A DNA stretch of 64,000 nucleotides from positions 47,716,194-47,780,193 of the forward strand of contig CP136069.1 in NCBI GenBank assembly GCA_032622095.1, given 5' to 3'. The notes beneath the pieces were generated by a model that had not been told where the DNA came from, searched no databases, and saw only the letters and a program-made list of their open reading frames with translations. Made by a program: the position numbers and the translations under genes. The stretch is from Siphonodentalium dalli (taxonomy: Eukaryota > Mollusca > Scaphopoda > Gadilida > Siphonodentaliidae). Within the stretch, counting starts at the first letter, position 1, and the number at the start of each line of letters is the position of its first letter. Shown here piece by piece: positions 26,201-40,700 of this stretch.

Positions 26201-28730
26201 AAATAGTATCACAAAACATGATTATTACAGTCATGGAATATAAGTAGTGGCTCACCTTGTCAATTGTCATTCTGCTTATCGCGATTAATCCGTTCCACCA
26301 ATAATGAAGTATTTATTTATTTACAACTGCGTATACATTAGACGTTATAATATGATACATGAACATCATAAACACATTAGTTCGATAAAAGATGATATTT
26401 GGGTTTTACATATTGAGATGTATCAATCAATCTAGTGAGTTGGACTAAGATCTCGAGGACACCTGGCTATCATATCTCCATGAAGATACAGATGTTTCAA
26501 AGAAATTTCCAGGTGCTCCTCTGTTCATGGTGCTATATATTGGCTAAATATTCTTAGTTTAAACGAAATGTTGCTGCGCACATATATCAGCTACATGTGC
26601 CAGGCACAGAGCGAGATTTTGAGTTGTTTATGTCAGTCGATGAGTCTGTTCTAAAACCCTTGTCAGATGTCAGTATTGGTAGGATCCTGAAAAGTCTTGT
26701 GCTACTGACTGCATTTTCTTGTATATCAGAAGAAAATATATTTGACTGCACACTGTGACCACTATTTTTGAACAGGCCTTCCATATCTCTTGACAAATTG
26801 TAACTTTTTGTGGAAACTGTATTGAATGGAACAGACTAAATTTTGTTATTATATATATGCAATCCTCTGACGGTTCGAGGTCTCTCAGTTTGCACGAATA
26901 TATGTATCTCTTCAATAGAATGATAAATATACGTTTAATGCTTCTTCTAGTTATTTATTTTTGCTAGCTCATTGTGTGAATGCCTTGATTGCCATTCCCA
27001 TATAAATATGACTGTTAAGAAGATATAATTGTTCAAGTGACTTATGTGGGTCACCATATGATTGTGAAATGTGAACGCCTAACTACTTAAAATGATATGG
27101 AGATGACCTGGTGACTGTATATAACTTATATGTGGATATCGGCGAATAGCAATCTTATCAATGATAGTGCATATCAGCTCGCCATCCGTGACGCAAACGA
27201 CACCAAATGTGATTTAATTCATGGTATATCATTAGAGAAAAACGTGTATGAATTTGGTGGAATTTGGTTTATTAAATCAATTGTTGATGCAACGCTGACT
27301 CGAACAACGCCATATTGCGAAGGTGATTATATATTCGTTTGGTGGAAATCAGCGACAAAACTAATTCACCATATTTTTTTAATTTCCCCTCCCACCAACA
27401 GCGTCATTTTAGAAAATTTTAACCCGCACCATTATCTTCCTTGTAAAAAGTTCCCCCTCTTAGAACGCCTTGGTGCCATCTCGATTGTACCGCGTGAAGT
27501 TATATATAGAACGCACACAGACAAAATGACAGACAGACAGCACGATTTTATTTCTTGTATCATTTGAGAAGAACGTGTCTGAATTTGATGGTAATTGGTA
27601 CTAAAAATATTTTGAATCAGTTTTGGTGAGCCTCCCGTCCCTATTTCGGACTCAAGCTGCACACACTAAGACTCATTAGAGATTAGATATGCATATATAA
27701 GAAATTGGTGAAAATTGGCGAGTATACAAATTCGTATCAAATTTAAGGTCCCCATATCTCTCACCCATAGGGCACCAATTTGGTGTATCTAAACCACACG
27801 ATAAGATTCCTCGTATCACGGAGAAGAATATGTATCAATCTGGTGGAAATCGGCACTAAACATATAGATATAAGTTTTTGTGTCCCTCTCATCTCTATAC
27901 ACCACTGACTCGAATGGCCCCACTTGTGACATCCTTAAACCACACGATTACACTCCTGATATAATGGAGATGATTGTTTATAAGTTTGGTGATAATCGGC
28001 GACTAAACAATTTGTTTTATCAAATTTGGTGCCAATCCCTCCCCTCTCCATCTCTCACCCAAACAGCACCACTATGGCTCTTTAAATCACGATTAGATTC
28101 CTCGTATCATGGATAAGAACGTGTATCAATTTGGTGGAAATTGGCGCTAAAAACATTGTGCATCAATTTTGGTGCCCCTGTCCCTTTCAATGCAACCCTG
28201 ACTCGAATGAGGCCACATTTGACAGATAAAAGCCACACCATTAGACTCCTCATACCATGGGGATGATTTTGTATAAGTGTGGTGGCAATCGGCGACTTAT
28301 TATCAAATTTAGTGCCCACCCCTCCCAATCTCCCATCCAAAAATAACAATTTGGCGTTGTTAAATCGCACAATTAGATTCCTTGTATCATGAAGAAGAAT
28401 ATATATCAATTTGGTAGAAATCGGCGCTAAAATTAGTTTTATCAATTTTGGTGCCCCTCTCCCCTTCCGTTCATCCCTGACTCAAACGACGCCACTTTTG
28501 ACATATTTAAACCACACCGTTGGATTCTTCATATCATGGGGATGATTATATGTAAGTTTCGTGGCAATCGGCGACAATTTTTTTTCTGCCCCTCCCCCTT
28601 TTCTGCCCCTGACAACAAAGGCGTCACTTTAGAAAATTCTAACCACGACCATTATCTTTCTCGTAAAAAGCTACTCCTAGTAGACCCCTTTGGCATAATC
28701 TAGATGGCCCCCTGTGAATGTCTATAGAAC

Positions 28731-28773
<43 letters not shown>

Positions 28774-31700
28774 TTCGCAAATATAGATATAGATAAGTAT
28801 AAGAATTTATATTTGACTTATTGACTTAAAACCTTCAAGTGGATAGCGTTTCAATCAAACTTGTAATAATACTTCCTGATTCATGTGTCGAGGAAAATTG
28901 GACAATTTCATGTGAACGTTGCTCCTGTTAACTAACTGGTGTCCGGTGTGCAATGTAGAACAGTCAGCATTAACGACATGCTATGTACTTATTATAGTGA
29001 AAAAAACGGATAATTGAGCACCCATGCATATTTCCCTCTGAAAGCATATAGCATTCAACTAATTTTACCTTGCTATTTCAGAAAACACACACACGGTCTA
29101 TAAATTCATAAAACACAACGTCTAAACTATGCACGATTGTAAATATTTCCTCCTTTATTCGGGACGATTTTTTGCCAAGAAACAAATTGCAACGATTATT
29201 CCTGTGAGAGTTGCTGAATATGATTTATATATTGGAATGAAGTTGCTTGCTGTGAATTTAGATAAGATATGCTTTATTCTCTGATCAAATTGACACAAAT
29301 TGTGCCAATACGGGTACATATAACTCTTAAGACTATCAGAACGGTTTGATTATTTAATTGCAACAAAGTAAATAACGTTCAATCTTCGGCATCTGGTCTC
29401 TTCCTAGTTGAGTTTATCTTTCTGTCGTCTGCTCGGGTTAGGGTCTTCTTCCGTCCTCATAGGTTGGGCGTGTCTGCTTGTCTTCTTCGTGGTTGAGTTC
29501 CGGTTGAGTTCGTCTTCCTGTCGTCTGCTTGTCGCCTGCTCGGTCGAGTTTCGGTTGAGTTCGTCTTCTTGTCGTCTGCTTGGCTTCTTCGTCGGCACAT
29601 TGGGGTAGCGTTATTGGAAATACAAGATTGTAATGTTTACCTTGTATTCCTATCCAAGGCTGCTCGTCAAGGCTCCCAGCCTTCTCCAGCGTGTCCGAGA
29701 GTTATTGGTAGCTGCTGGGAAGTTGGTTAGAACTGTGTCGCGTGTCTCGATTCGCCCGTGTCTAAATACAGCACAGGGGTTATTTCGGCTCGACGCACAT
29801 TTCATGGTACACCAATTGTGGCGTTCCTGTGTTAATCGGGCGGCGTCGTTTTTCCTGTGTGCTCCTTAGACTGTTCTCCTCGTCCAGCGCGCTGCATTAG
29901 GTTTCAATAGTCTCTTCTAGCGAAGTAACTGGTCTCGCTAATCCCAAAATTGTTCTGTTTACTTCTCAATTCTTCTTCTCTGTATGTATAGGCTATGGGT
30001 AATGTATAGGTGCCCACTAATCTGCTTTGGTGTCCGGCATTTCGCAATCTTGATGTAGCCAACAGAGGCGCTGATATGTGTGGTAATCGAGCAGCCCCCG
30101 CGAACTAGAAATTGTCTGTTTTCCCGGATTGAAAGTTATGTCCCAGGGGTTGTCTTGGTACAAAATGGATATTGAGAAATATAAAATGGAGATAGTATAT
30201 ACATAAGATAGATTGAGTGAAACGTGGAATATGTCTGTGTGTACATAATATGATACACGAACTCTCCGGTTGACATGCAGCCTGTTAGACCATTCTGACT
30301 GGGCACAAATTATTATTGTGACTTGTGTAACAAATCTTATACAATATATGAAAATAATTAATTCGTTATGTATCCCCTTTTGATCACCCAATCGGAGTGG
30401 TCCACTTCACTTTAACCCTTCCATGACTTGAGCTTCCTGATTTTTTGCGAAAAACATATATGTCAATGCATTCTCTTATATATGCAAGTCTCCCATAGAT
30501 ATGCGAGCCTCGCATATATAACATAATACATTGGCCTAACAATATTTACATTGACGTTGTACACCATTGCATTATCTTGTATATGCGAGGCTCTCTATTT
30601 TGGGACTTGCATATATACGAGAATGCACTGGCACAGGTGAATATAATGCTACACCACCACAGTTCAACGGTTAAGAGAGTTATAGGGTTAAATATGACGT
30701 ATCGCTTCTCTGAACTTCTGAGGTATAAACTCAGAATCAGATGGGTAACAATTGCAACAACATAATTTTATAAAACACAATTTCAAGACTAAAATATCTT
30801 TTTTGTTAATAAAACACAGACAAAGCTGAAATTTGACTGTACCATTTGTCTAAACGCCAGAAATTTATTATTTCTCAAAAATAGCTTAATCAAAATGGCA
30901 TTTTGCCTCTGCAGTTCCTGTTCTAAAAGTAGTCAGTAACACTGTCCCGAATGTGTTTATGTATTGTACCAGAAAAGTCGAAATAAAATAAATATTAATA
31001 ATTGACAGAAGCGTCTCCGGACAGTTGCCTTCGATAATAATTAAATACTTGTTCCTATATTAGACATCATATTATAATTGCAATGATCTTGCTGTGTCGT
31101 ATTTACAAATCCGTATGGCACACGTGTTCTCATACGCTAGTAGAGCCGTTGACGTCACACGACGCCAACGACATTTGCCTCATCCATATAAAATAAAAAC
31201 ATTACCACACAATTCATGACAAGACGAACTTTGTGTGTGTCTGCATAAATCTTGTAAGACTGTTTTATTTTCAATTCACGGATTATATGACGGTGGTGTG
31301 TAATAAACACATACTATGAATATATGTACAACTTGTCTTGGTAATCATGTTGCTTTGCCATTACTCTAGTTAGTTCAGTGTTATAACAAATTGGAAAGGG
31401 GGTGACCATAAGCGAGACTATCACTTGTTCTCCAATCCCATTGTCTGTATAAAACTGTTTCTGTTAAGAATCATGTTTTATGCAATTAGAAAAATAAATA
31501 TGTTTAAACTGAAACTACACGTCTGTTAATGTGTTTGTCGATACGGCACTTGTGATATCGCGAACGGGCAGCACTCGATGTCGCGCCTCTCGCTCGTTCT
31601 ATCCTTTCACACTTGCACTCGTGTCGTGTCGATAAAGAATTTAATGCACCGTGTTGTTATGTGCGTATTCCCGCGGCTCCTTATTTATCTGTGTTGTGGA

Positions 31701-34700
31701 AACATGGATCATGGGTTGTCGTATTCATAGATCTTTTGTGGCCGGGATATCTAGTTTCAATAAATAAATTATAATTTTAATTAACGCAGCCATTCAAATG
31801 GCTAATAGAGATCGTCGAAGATATGTTGTTAAATTATACCTACACGATGATAAATAATTTAAACCATTCTTGTTCAATCGACGGTGCATGCAGGGAGACA
31901 TGCGTGGTTTATAAATCCATTGGATAAGGCCAAAGGAACTTAAATGTCTGGTCGAGGTTACATGTCATACAAAATTGGGGTAATAAATATAATTTTTGGC
32001 TTTATTTTGAAATATTCTTATTCTTATATCTTTGATTGAGCTAAGATTGAATCCATATGGCGGTTTGCGCTCCAAAATACACCTAATAATATTCGCTTTT
32101 GAATTATTCCGGGTACCGAAATAAGTCGATACATACAGTAATGTTCTAAATAATCGACTCCTTAACCATAATTATGGGTAACTTTTCAGGATTTAGTCGG
32201 AAATATGGCTTGTTGCCATTCATCGGAAAGCTCTCATCGTTATCCATAATTCTGCTGTGGTTAAGGAGTCGATTATTTAGAGCATTACTCTACCTTTCTA
32301 TGAAAGGAAGACGAATAGAAGTCATACAAAATACAACTTCGTTGCCATATTGTTCATCAGAATTCTGGGATCGGAAACGGAATGTCCCGAAAATACATAT
32401 TGCGTTATCTTTACTTGAAACTATATTAAAAATCTTCACCGACTGCTTGTTCTTTGTTTTAATCATAACAAATAAATAATATACCATTACGGTTTCAGTG
32501 CGAAGACATCTTAGATGTTCTAATTAGTCTACATATATTGTTTTTTACGAGACCACTGATTTAAAACGTTCGAACAGGCACCATCGAAACGATCTCAAAG
32601 TTGTCGAAAATTATAAGAAACAACACACGTATTGGTTTAAGCATAGTTTATTTATCCACCAAATATATAATATACATAATATAAATTGAACGAGGGAATA
32701 CACAAGGAATTAATATAATGTATAATGGTAATATGTGATATATCTGGTAGAAAGGGAGAACGACAGTAAGCACATGGCTTTTCAGGTGTCGTTCTCCCCA
32801 TGTATCATCTAGGGCCCCTGTATAATATACTATATAAATCATCATGGAAATTGACGTTAGTGTCGGGACCGGACAGTAGATAGATAATTCGGATATTACA
32901 TTGGTCCTATGATTTTTGGGTATGAAGAATAAGAGGAGAATTTAAGATAAGAAGACAAAGATGGAGGGGAGTGGTGAGGGGAGTAGAATGGAACGGATTA
33001 TTCATTTTATTACATGTTACGTATTGTCAGCGTTATGTCGACCAATTTGTTCGGAGATCTTCCGCGTAAATATGTTTTGAGATACCTCTTAGATAATTAT
33101 TGGTTTTCGCACAAGCCATATCTGTTTAAATACTAATTTTCTTTACTAACATAATGCTTTGATTGAGAAATTGAACCATTCTGAGGCAATCAAACGTGTT
33201 TTTTTTATTATGACACATTTTAGAAAATAATTTCAAAACAGTTTCTTTAAAACCATGAACAAACTTTAGGGTAGGCGATCAAACTATATGGTTGGTAAAA
33301 AAAACCCCAACCACATATATTTTTCGTCCATTGGCCTAACATGTCCTTAACTACACCTGTCGACTGTAATATTACATTTACTAGTGTATGCAACTGTCTT
33401 ATATAAGGCGTGTGCACCGGTGATTAAATAATTTCAGAAACGTTTCATTGACATGGAGGGGCTTATCTATGTTGATCGACATACCTTTCAATGGTGAAAT
33501 CGTTGTATCGATCTGGGTTTGACAACTACATGTATACAGGGTGTGGTTTGGCTTATTATATATATACCAGTGGTATATGGAGACGATGTTGTCGAAGATA
33601 ACGATGTTGTCCCCATAACAATACAATGTAGGTCTACGGCTTCGAGTTAAGTTTGGATCTCACCGGCCTTCACATCAATAAAAATAATAATTCAGTAGCC
33701 GACCTATGGTCCGAGCGTCAGGTGACGTTAAACATGTCGTGCTGGAGTAACGTAACCATGAATGTGTGGAAACTACCAGGTCAAGTGTCATTCATATACC
33801 CCTGATGCTCCACGTGCTGACATACCCCGGATGTTTCGCGCACGTTTTTTAAAAATCCCACTGTAAAGCAAGCATACCAGTAGACTCGTCCCTGCATGCT
33901 CATATGTGAAACACTACGACGATAGTACGGACTATCGCCATCTTTAAGTAGATGACGTCAAATACGTCATCGATCCAAATATAACGACGGAGAGACAACA
34001 GCAACACTGGGATACCCATCAAAACACAATTTAATAACGACGTCCAAAGCAGAGCGAAGACCAAGGTTTATAGTCCGGGGACCAGTCAATGATACCAGGG
34101 GACATGGTACTTAGAGCATGGCCTTGTAGCCAATCAGATTGCTCGTTACAACCAAGTGTCGGACAATTTTATGTCGTGGTTTCAGTCCCAATAATACAGC
34201 TGATTGATTGATTGATTGATTTACTAGTTAAATTAACCCTTTCATGGCGGGAGCTGCGCTGGTGCAGCATTAAATATGATATGCCAGTGCATTCTCTTAT
34301 ATATACAGTCTCCCATAGCGAGGCTCGCACATATAATATAATGCACTGACTTACAAGGTGAAGGTAAATCTTGTTAGGTCAATGCATTATCTATATCTAT
34401 ATTTGCAAATGTCTGTCTGTCTGTGTTCTATAGAAATTCACATGGGATCATCTAGATGGCACCAAAGGGGTCTAACAGGGGTAACTTTTTACGAGAAAGA
34501 TAATGGTGCGGGTTAGAATTTTCTAAAGTGACGCCAACTTATATATAATCATCTCCATGATATGAGAAATCTAATGATATGGTTTAAATATGTCAAAACT
34601 TGAGCCTTTCGAGTCAGGGATGCACGGAAGGGGAGAGGGTCACCAAAATTGATACAAATAATTTTAGAGCAGATTTCCACCAAATTGATACACATACTTC

Positions 34701-37700
34701 TCCATGATATAAAGAAGCCAATTGTGTGATTTAATGACGGCAAATTTTTGTCATTCGGATGAGAGATTGGGGGAGGTGGGCACTAAATTTGATAATAATT
34801 GGTTTAGTCACCGATTACCACCAAACTTAATCAAAATCATCACCATTACATGGTATGAGGAGTCTAAAGCTGTCATAATGGCGTCATTGGAGTCAGGGGT
34901 GCACTGAAAGGGAGACGGGCACCAAAATTGACACCCAATATTTTTAACGTCAATTTCCACCAAATTGACACACATTCTTATCCATGATACGAGGAATCTA
35001 ATCGTGTGATTTAAAGACGCCATATTGGTGATGTTTGTGTGAGAGGTGGTATAGGGGTGGGTGGGCATTAAATTTCATAAAAAAATTGTTTAGTCGCCGA
35101 TTGACACAAAACTTATAAATAATCATCGCCATGGTATCAGGAGTCTATAATTGAGTGGTTTAAATATGTCAAAAGTGGATCATTTGAGTCAGGGGTGCAT
35201 AGATGGTGAGAGAGACACAATAATTGATAAACAATACGTTCAGCGGCGATTTCCCACCAGATTAATACATATTCCGTGATATGAGGAATCTAATCGTGTG
35301 GTTTAAATACGCCAAATTGGTGCCGTTTGAATGAGAGATATTAGGGCCCTAAATTGATACAAATGTATATACTCGCCAATTTTCACCAATTTGATTTTTA
35401 TTCATCTCCATAATGAGTCCAAGTGTGTGCTTTAATGATGTCAAAAGTGGCGCCGCTTGAGTCCGAAATAGGGACAAGAGGGTCAACAAAACTGATTAAA
35501 AATATGTTTAGTGCCAATTACCATCAAATTCATACACGTTCTTCTCAAATGAGACGAGGAATCAAATCATGCGTGTTAAAAACGCCACATTTGGTGCCTG
35601 CATATATTTGCGCATATTTGTCTGTCTGTGTGTTCTATATATATTTTCTCGAGGTACAATCGAGATCAAGGTCTAACAGGGTAACTTTTTACGAGGAAGA
35701 TAATGGTGCGGGTTAAAACTTTTTAAAAGTGACGCTATTTGTGTCAGGGGCAGAACATGGGGAGGGGCAGAAATGTTTTTTATGATTATTAAAATAGTTT
35801 TGTCGCCGATTTCCACCAAACTTAAACATAATCACCTTCATGATATGGCGCCGTTCGAGTCATGGTGCACTGGGGGGGGGGGGGGCTCCAACAATTGATT
35901 TAAAAACCAATATTTTTAGCGCAGCTTTCCACCAAATCGATATGTTATTCTTCTCCATGATACGAGGAATATAATCGTTTGTTTTAAAGACGCGAAAATG
36001 GTGCAGTTTGGGTGAGAGAACATGGGGTAATGACTATGAAACGAATTGGTTTAGTTGCCGATTAATAATTACCACCAAAGTTATATATAATCATCTCCAT
36101 TATATCATGCATGCATGAGTCTAATGGACGTGGTTTAAAGGTGTCAAAAGTGGCGCCGTTCAACTTGTCCAAGTCATTCATGCGGAGAGGGGTTGCACCA
36201 AAGCTGATATAAATATGTTTAGCACTAATTTGTACCAAATTGATGCACGTTCTTCTCTAATGATACGATGAATTAAATAACATTTGCTGTTGTTTTGGTC
36301 ATGGATGGCGAGAAGAGATGCACTAGCATTGATAAGATTGTTCAATTCGCCGTTATCCACCAAAGTTATATAGTTATCTACCAGGCCATATCCATACCGT
36401 TCGAAGGAGTGATTGGCGTTCAAAGTTCACAATCTCGACAAATGGTGATCGAATTAAGTCACCTGAACAATTACATCTTCTCAACTGTACGTCATATTCA
36501 TATGGGGATGGGAATCAGGGCATTCATATAATGAGCTAGCTAAACCGATACATAGAAGAAAGTGTTAACATAATATAAATACAGATTATGTTAAAGAGAT
36601 ACATATATTCTTGCAAACTGAGGGACCCTGAACAGTCAGAGGATTGCATATTAGAATGGCCCATGTTTATATTATAACACAGTCTGCCCCATTCAATATA
36701 GTTTTCACAAACAAGTTACAATTTCCAAGAGATATGGTAATGTATAGAAGGCCTGTTCAACAATAGTGGTCACAGCGTGCAGTCCAATATAATTTCGTCT
36801 GAGATAAAAGAAAATGCAGTCAGTTGCACTTTTCAGGATCCTCCAATACTGACATCTGACAAGGTTATATCTGCCCAAATACATATGATTTCTTTCATTT
36901 TTTGGAACAGCCTCATCGCATACCTAACAAAAACAACTCAAAAAGTCGCTCTGTGTCGGGAACATGTAGCTGATATACATGCACAGCAATGTATATTTTA
37001 AACTGAGAATAATTAGCCCATATTGAACAGAGGTGCACCCGGACATTTCTTTAAAACATCTGTATCTTCTTGGAAATATGATAACCAGGTGTCCTCAAAA
37101 TCTTAGTCTAACCCACTAGATTGATTGATACATCTCTATGTAAAAACCCAATTGTCATCTTCTATTTCTGTGTTTATGATGTTCATGTTTCATCTTATAA
37201 CATCTGAAGTATACGCAGTTGTAAATAAATAAATACTTCTTTAATAGTGGGACGGATTAATCGCGATAAACAAAATGATAATCGCTCCAATCCAACAAGG
37301 TGAGCCACTACTTACATTCCATGTGTAAGAATCATGTTTTCAGTGTTCGCGCTGGACCGAAAAATCCTGTGGCCAAAAGTTTAGCCAAATGAAAATTTTA
37401 TTAGCCAAATGAAAAAAACTTTGGCCAAATTAAAAAAACTTTGGCCAAATAAATCCTCATTTTCTGGGCGGTTCACAATTAATAACTAACATATTTGTTT
37501 TAAACTTTATTTGTTACTCAGAATAAAAACATTAAAACAACACAAAAACAACTTTGAAAACAATATTATACGAACATAGGTATCACACAGGCAGATCAAT
37601 TCATAAAACATTAACATAGAATACGGCTATCGCGAACATGAAACTAAAATTCGATATAATTATAATCACACAAATCCGCTAACCCAATTGTAATAACTCT

Positions 37701-40700
37701 ATGTCGATGACAACACGACGATCGCTAACTATTGCTTATTATAGTAAGGTGATAACTGTTAAATATGGACGCAGTTAATGGCACATTACGTAACCATTGA
37801 GTTAAGAACTGCTCGTATGTAAGGAACAAAGCATGTAGGTAATTTATCTAAATTATCTTACAGACTGCCTAATCAACAAAAAATTTCATAACCAGTATAT
37901 AGCTTAAGCGTTTTGACGATTATGCTGGTTAAATGTTAGAGCTTACCTTTTGCTGTCTCATGAAGTTTTATTATGTGCTGTTTCAATGTGTAATGTTCCC
38001 TTTGTACAGCCGTCACAATTCAATCAACGCCACCGTTACGGTACGATATTTCCGTGGTATGAAATACTTTCGTCGCCTAATTTCGCCTTGAATGTCGATC
38101 TATTCAGCGTTTTTTTAGTTAGCTTTCCGACTCCATGCTTTCCGTCTCCATTTGGGGTAAAAAAAAACGTTTAGCCAAATGAAATTTTTATTAGCCAAAT
38201 TCGAAAAAGATTGGCCATTGGCTAATTTGGCTACCGACAGCGCGAACCCTGCATTATGTTTTGTGATGCTATTTGGATATACAATTTATGAGAATATGTG
38301 TAACACTTTGAGCAAGAGTATCCTTTATTCCCGCCAAATATCCACAGCATGCAGAGGGTTTCACGTCACTTTAACATGGGCAACGCCGGGTAACCCTGCT
38401 AGTCTTACATATATTACATATATAATACATATATAAGCTAGAGTATGCATTGGCACTGAGTTTTCGCCAATGTTCAGGAAACTCCAATCATGGAAGGGTT
38501 AACCAGCTATTTGAAACTTTATCCCACTCACGAAACCATGATACCGATCATACCGATGAGATAAAAAAACGTTGCTATAGTTGGGGTGTCGACCATTTTG
38601 GAACTCTCCAACTCGTACCTATCAAACTGTTGTAAATTTAAAGTCGTTAAAATTTCCCTCCAAACAAGTTATAGTGTCATTAAAACGCCACGACATGCAA
38701 GACACATGGCAACGTGCTATTACAGTGTCATCTATGTACAGGCATCAAACCAGAAGTAGTATCGATCACCTCACGAATGGATTGTACAAGATATACACAT
38801 CTCTCAACCATCCAGGGAACATGAAATTAAGTTACGTGAAGTTTAAAGACACACGTGACACAGTATTGGCCTTCCCTCCACACAACATAATCAGCCAACA
38901 TCCAACAAAGTTTGGAACACAAGCCCTGAAGTGTAGTTTATTATCATCAAATCATGAGCAGACATGACCGTACAAATACATGTCGCCAGTTACGACAACA
39001 AATTCGCGGGTCAGAACCCCCCCCCCCCCCCCCAACACCCACTGGGAGATAATCTGCAATCAATGTCAGTACGAACTCCATAAGCAGGGCAAGGTGTTGA
39101 TCCTCACCTTGGAAATAAAATTCATTTGTATTGTCGATACTTAACGAATATGCTGTGCTGGATATGATCAAATGAATGTGTGTGAAAACGAACAGCTTTA
39201 TATACGTATCTTGGACTGAAAATAATAGCAATGGAAGTTCGCGACCGTCGAGACTTCATGAGCCAAAGCCAATAATGTCCACTTGATGAACTTGTCTCTG
39301 TCACACCCACACATGCACCATGCACTTATCCACTATTTGCTTATACTCCGGTCGTGTACTAAACAAGCTTCATCTGCTGCACTCGGCACAACACTCGATA
39401 ATTATTATTAAGGTGCCCGGCATGGCCAATGTTTTCGCTCTTATTGCCAAACGCGAAACACATTAAGGGTTTCCACGCCTGAGCTGTGTCAGGAGGTGGA
39501 AAGTTCAGGTGGAACCACACAGAAAACTACTCAGTTTTTAGGCTAGTACATCACATGAAGGAATATATGCTATATAAAGACCACATTAATCATAATATAT
39601 AACAATAGACATGTCAAAAAGATGACATTAATCATAGTTTTAGATGGTAAATTTTGGGAACAGCGTTCTCAGCAAATATACGAATTGAGTGGAAATGAAT
39701 AAATTCCATAAAAAGTACATGATCTGAACTAGTAAAATTAAAATGCTCGATTGACATTTAATTGAGTTCAATACTACTGGAATAGCATTTTCCCGTGAGT
39801 TTAGGTAATGTACTTTGAGAACTACTATTGATGAATTGCCCTTACTGAAAAAACATGTATAACAAAATATACGCAGAATTCGTCAGTTCTTATGACAACC
39901 CTACATCTGAGATTCTGAACTGAACTCACAATGACGTCATCCGTTTGATGTCATAATTCCCTCCAGTCGCGGACCCATGAAGTCTAACAAACTTTTTCCG
40001 ACAAAGTAAGTGATACTCTATCATAATATCATAGTCTCTACATTTGTTCAAAAAAAAATTCCCACGGAAGTACATAAGCGACTCTACTATACTTCAAGAA
40101 TCTGAACATTATGTTAGGTGTGTGCTAGAAAATTGTGATAACCGTTCCACAAACAATGACTGTTATGTCGATGAACTCTCCCCATGTTGGCATGCAAGTC
40201 AGTCCACTCAAGCTTGGAGCAATCAACTGTATATAGGAAACAGTGTTAGAGATAGCTGGTAAGCTGGTACTTTGGCTATGGACATATTACATGTGCCTAA
40301 AGTGATGCTAAAACTCATCTCAACCCTCAGGTTTCTACCAATTCTTGTAAAATGGATGTTCACAAATTTCTAGAATAGTTTACAATATATAATAGATTCG
40401 TTCGTATTAGCAAATAGGAGCGGAAAAGACCTCTTAAGAAAACAACGGTACATTTTGTTCACGTCCTTGGTTTGGCCACCAATATCATATCAAACAGAAG
40501 GGTACCAAGACCGCCCACCATCAATGTGATAATAGTAAATGTGCTGGACTACTTGAATGGACCCAAGACCTTCAAACTGGGTTCATATGTTTTATTTAAA
40601 GGGGTACTGTACGCCATTTTCAATAAAATCCCTGTAATAACAGCGATCTAATATCGATATTATATAGAAAACTAAGAAATTTGAGTCGAAGATGTATTCT

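Larger units (their letters stand above)
34233..38502. mobile_element. TTAA MITE copy 4, split by a Helitron-like insertion
   Basis: Left half 34233-34389 (TTAACCCTTTCATGGCGGGA to AATGCATTA) and right half 38403-38502 (TCTTACATAT to CAATCATGGAAGGGTTAA). Joining sequence across the insert gives GCATTA then TCTTACATA, the continuity seen in the intact copy at 49249. Confidence 0.85.

Noticed and set aside
38581-38967. 128-codon plus-strand frame as a host gene
   Set aside because: No recognised domain, no splice context, and it lies inside TTLL intron 1 next to repeats. Kept only as an unexplained frame.
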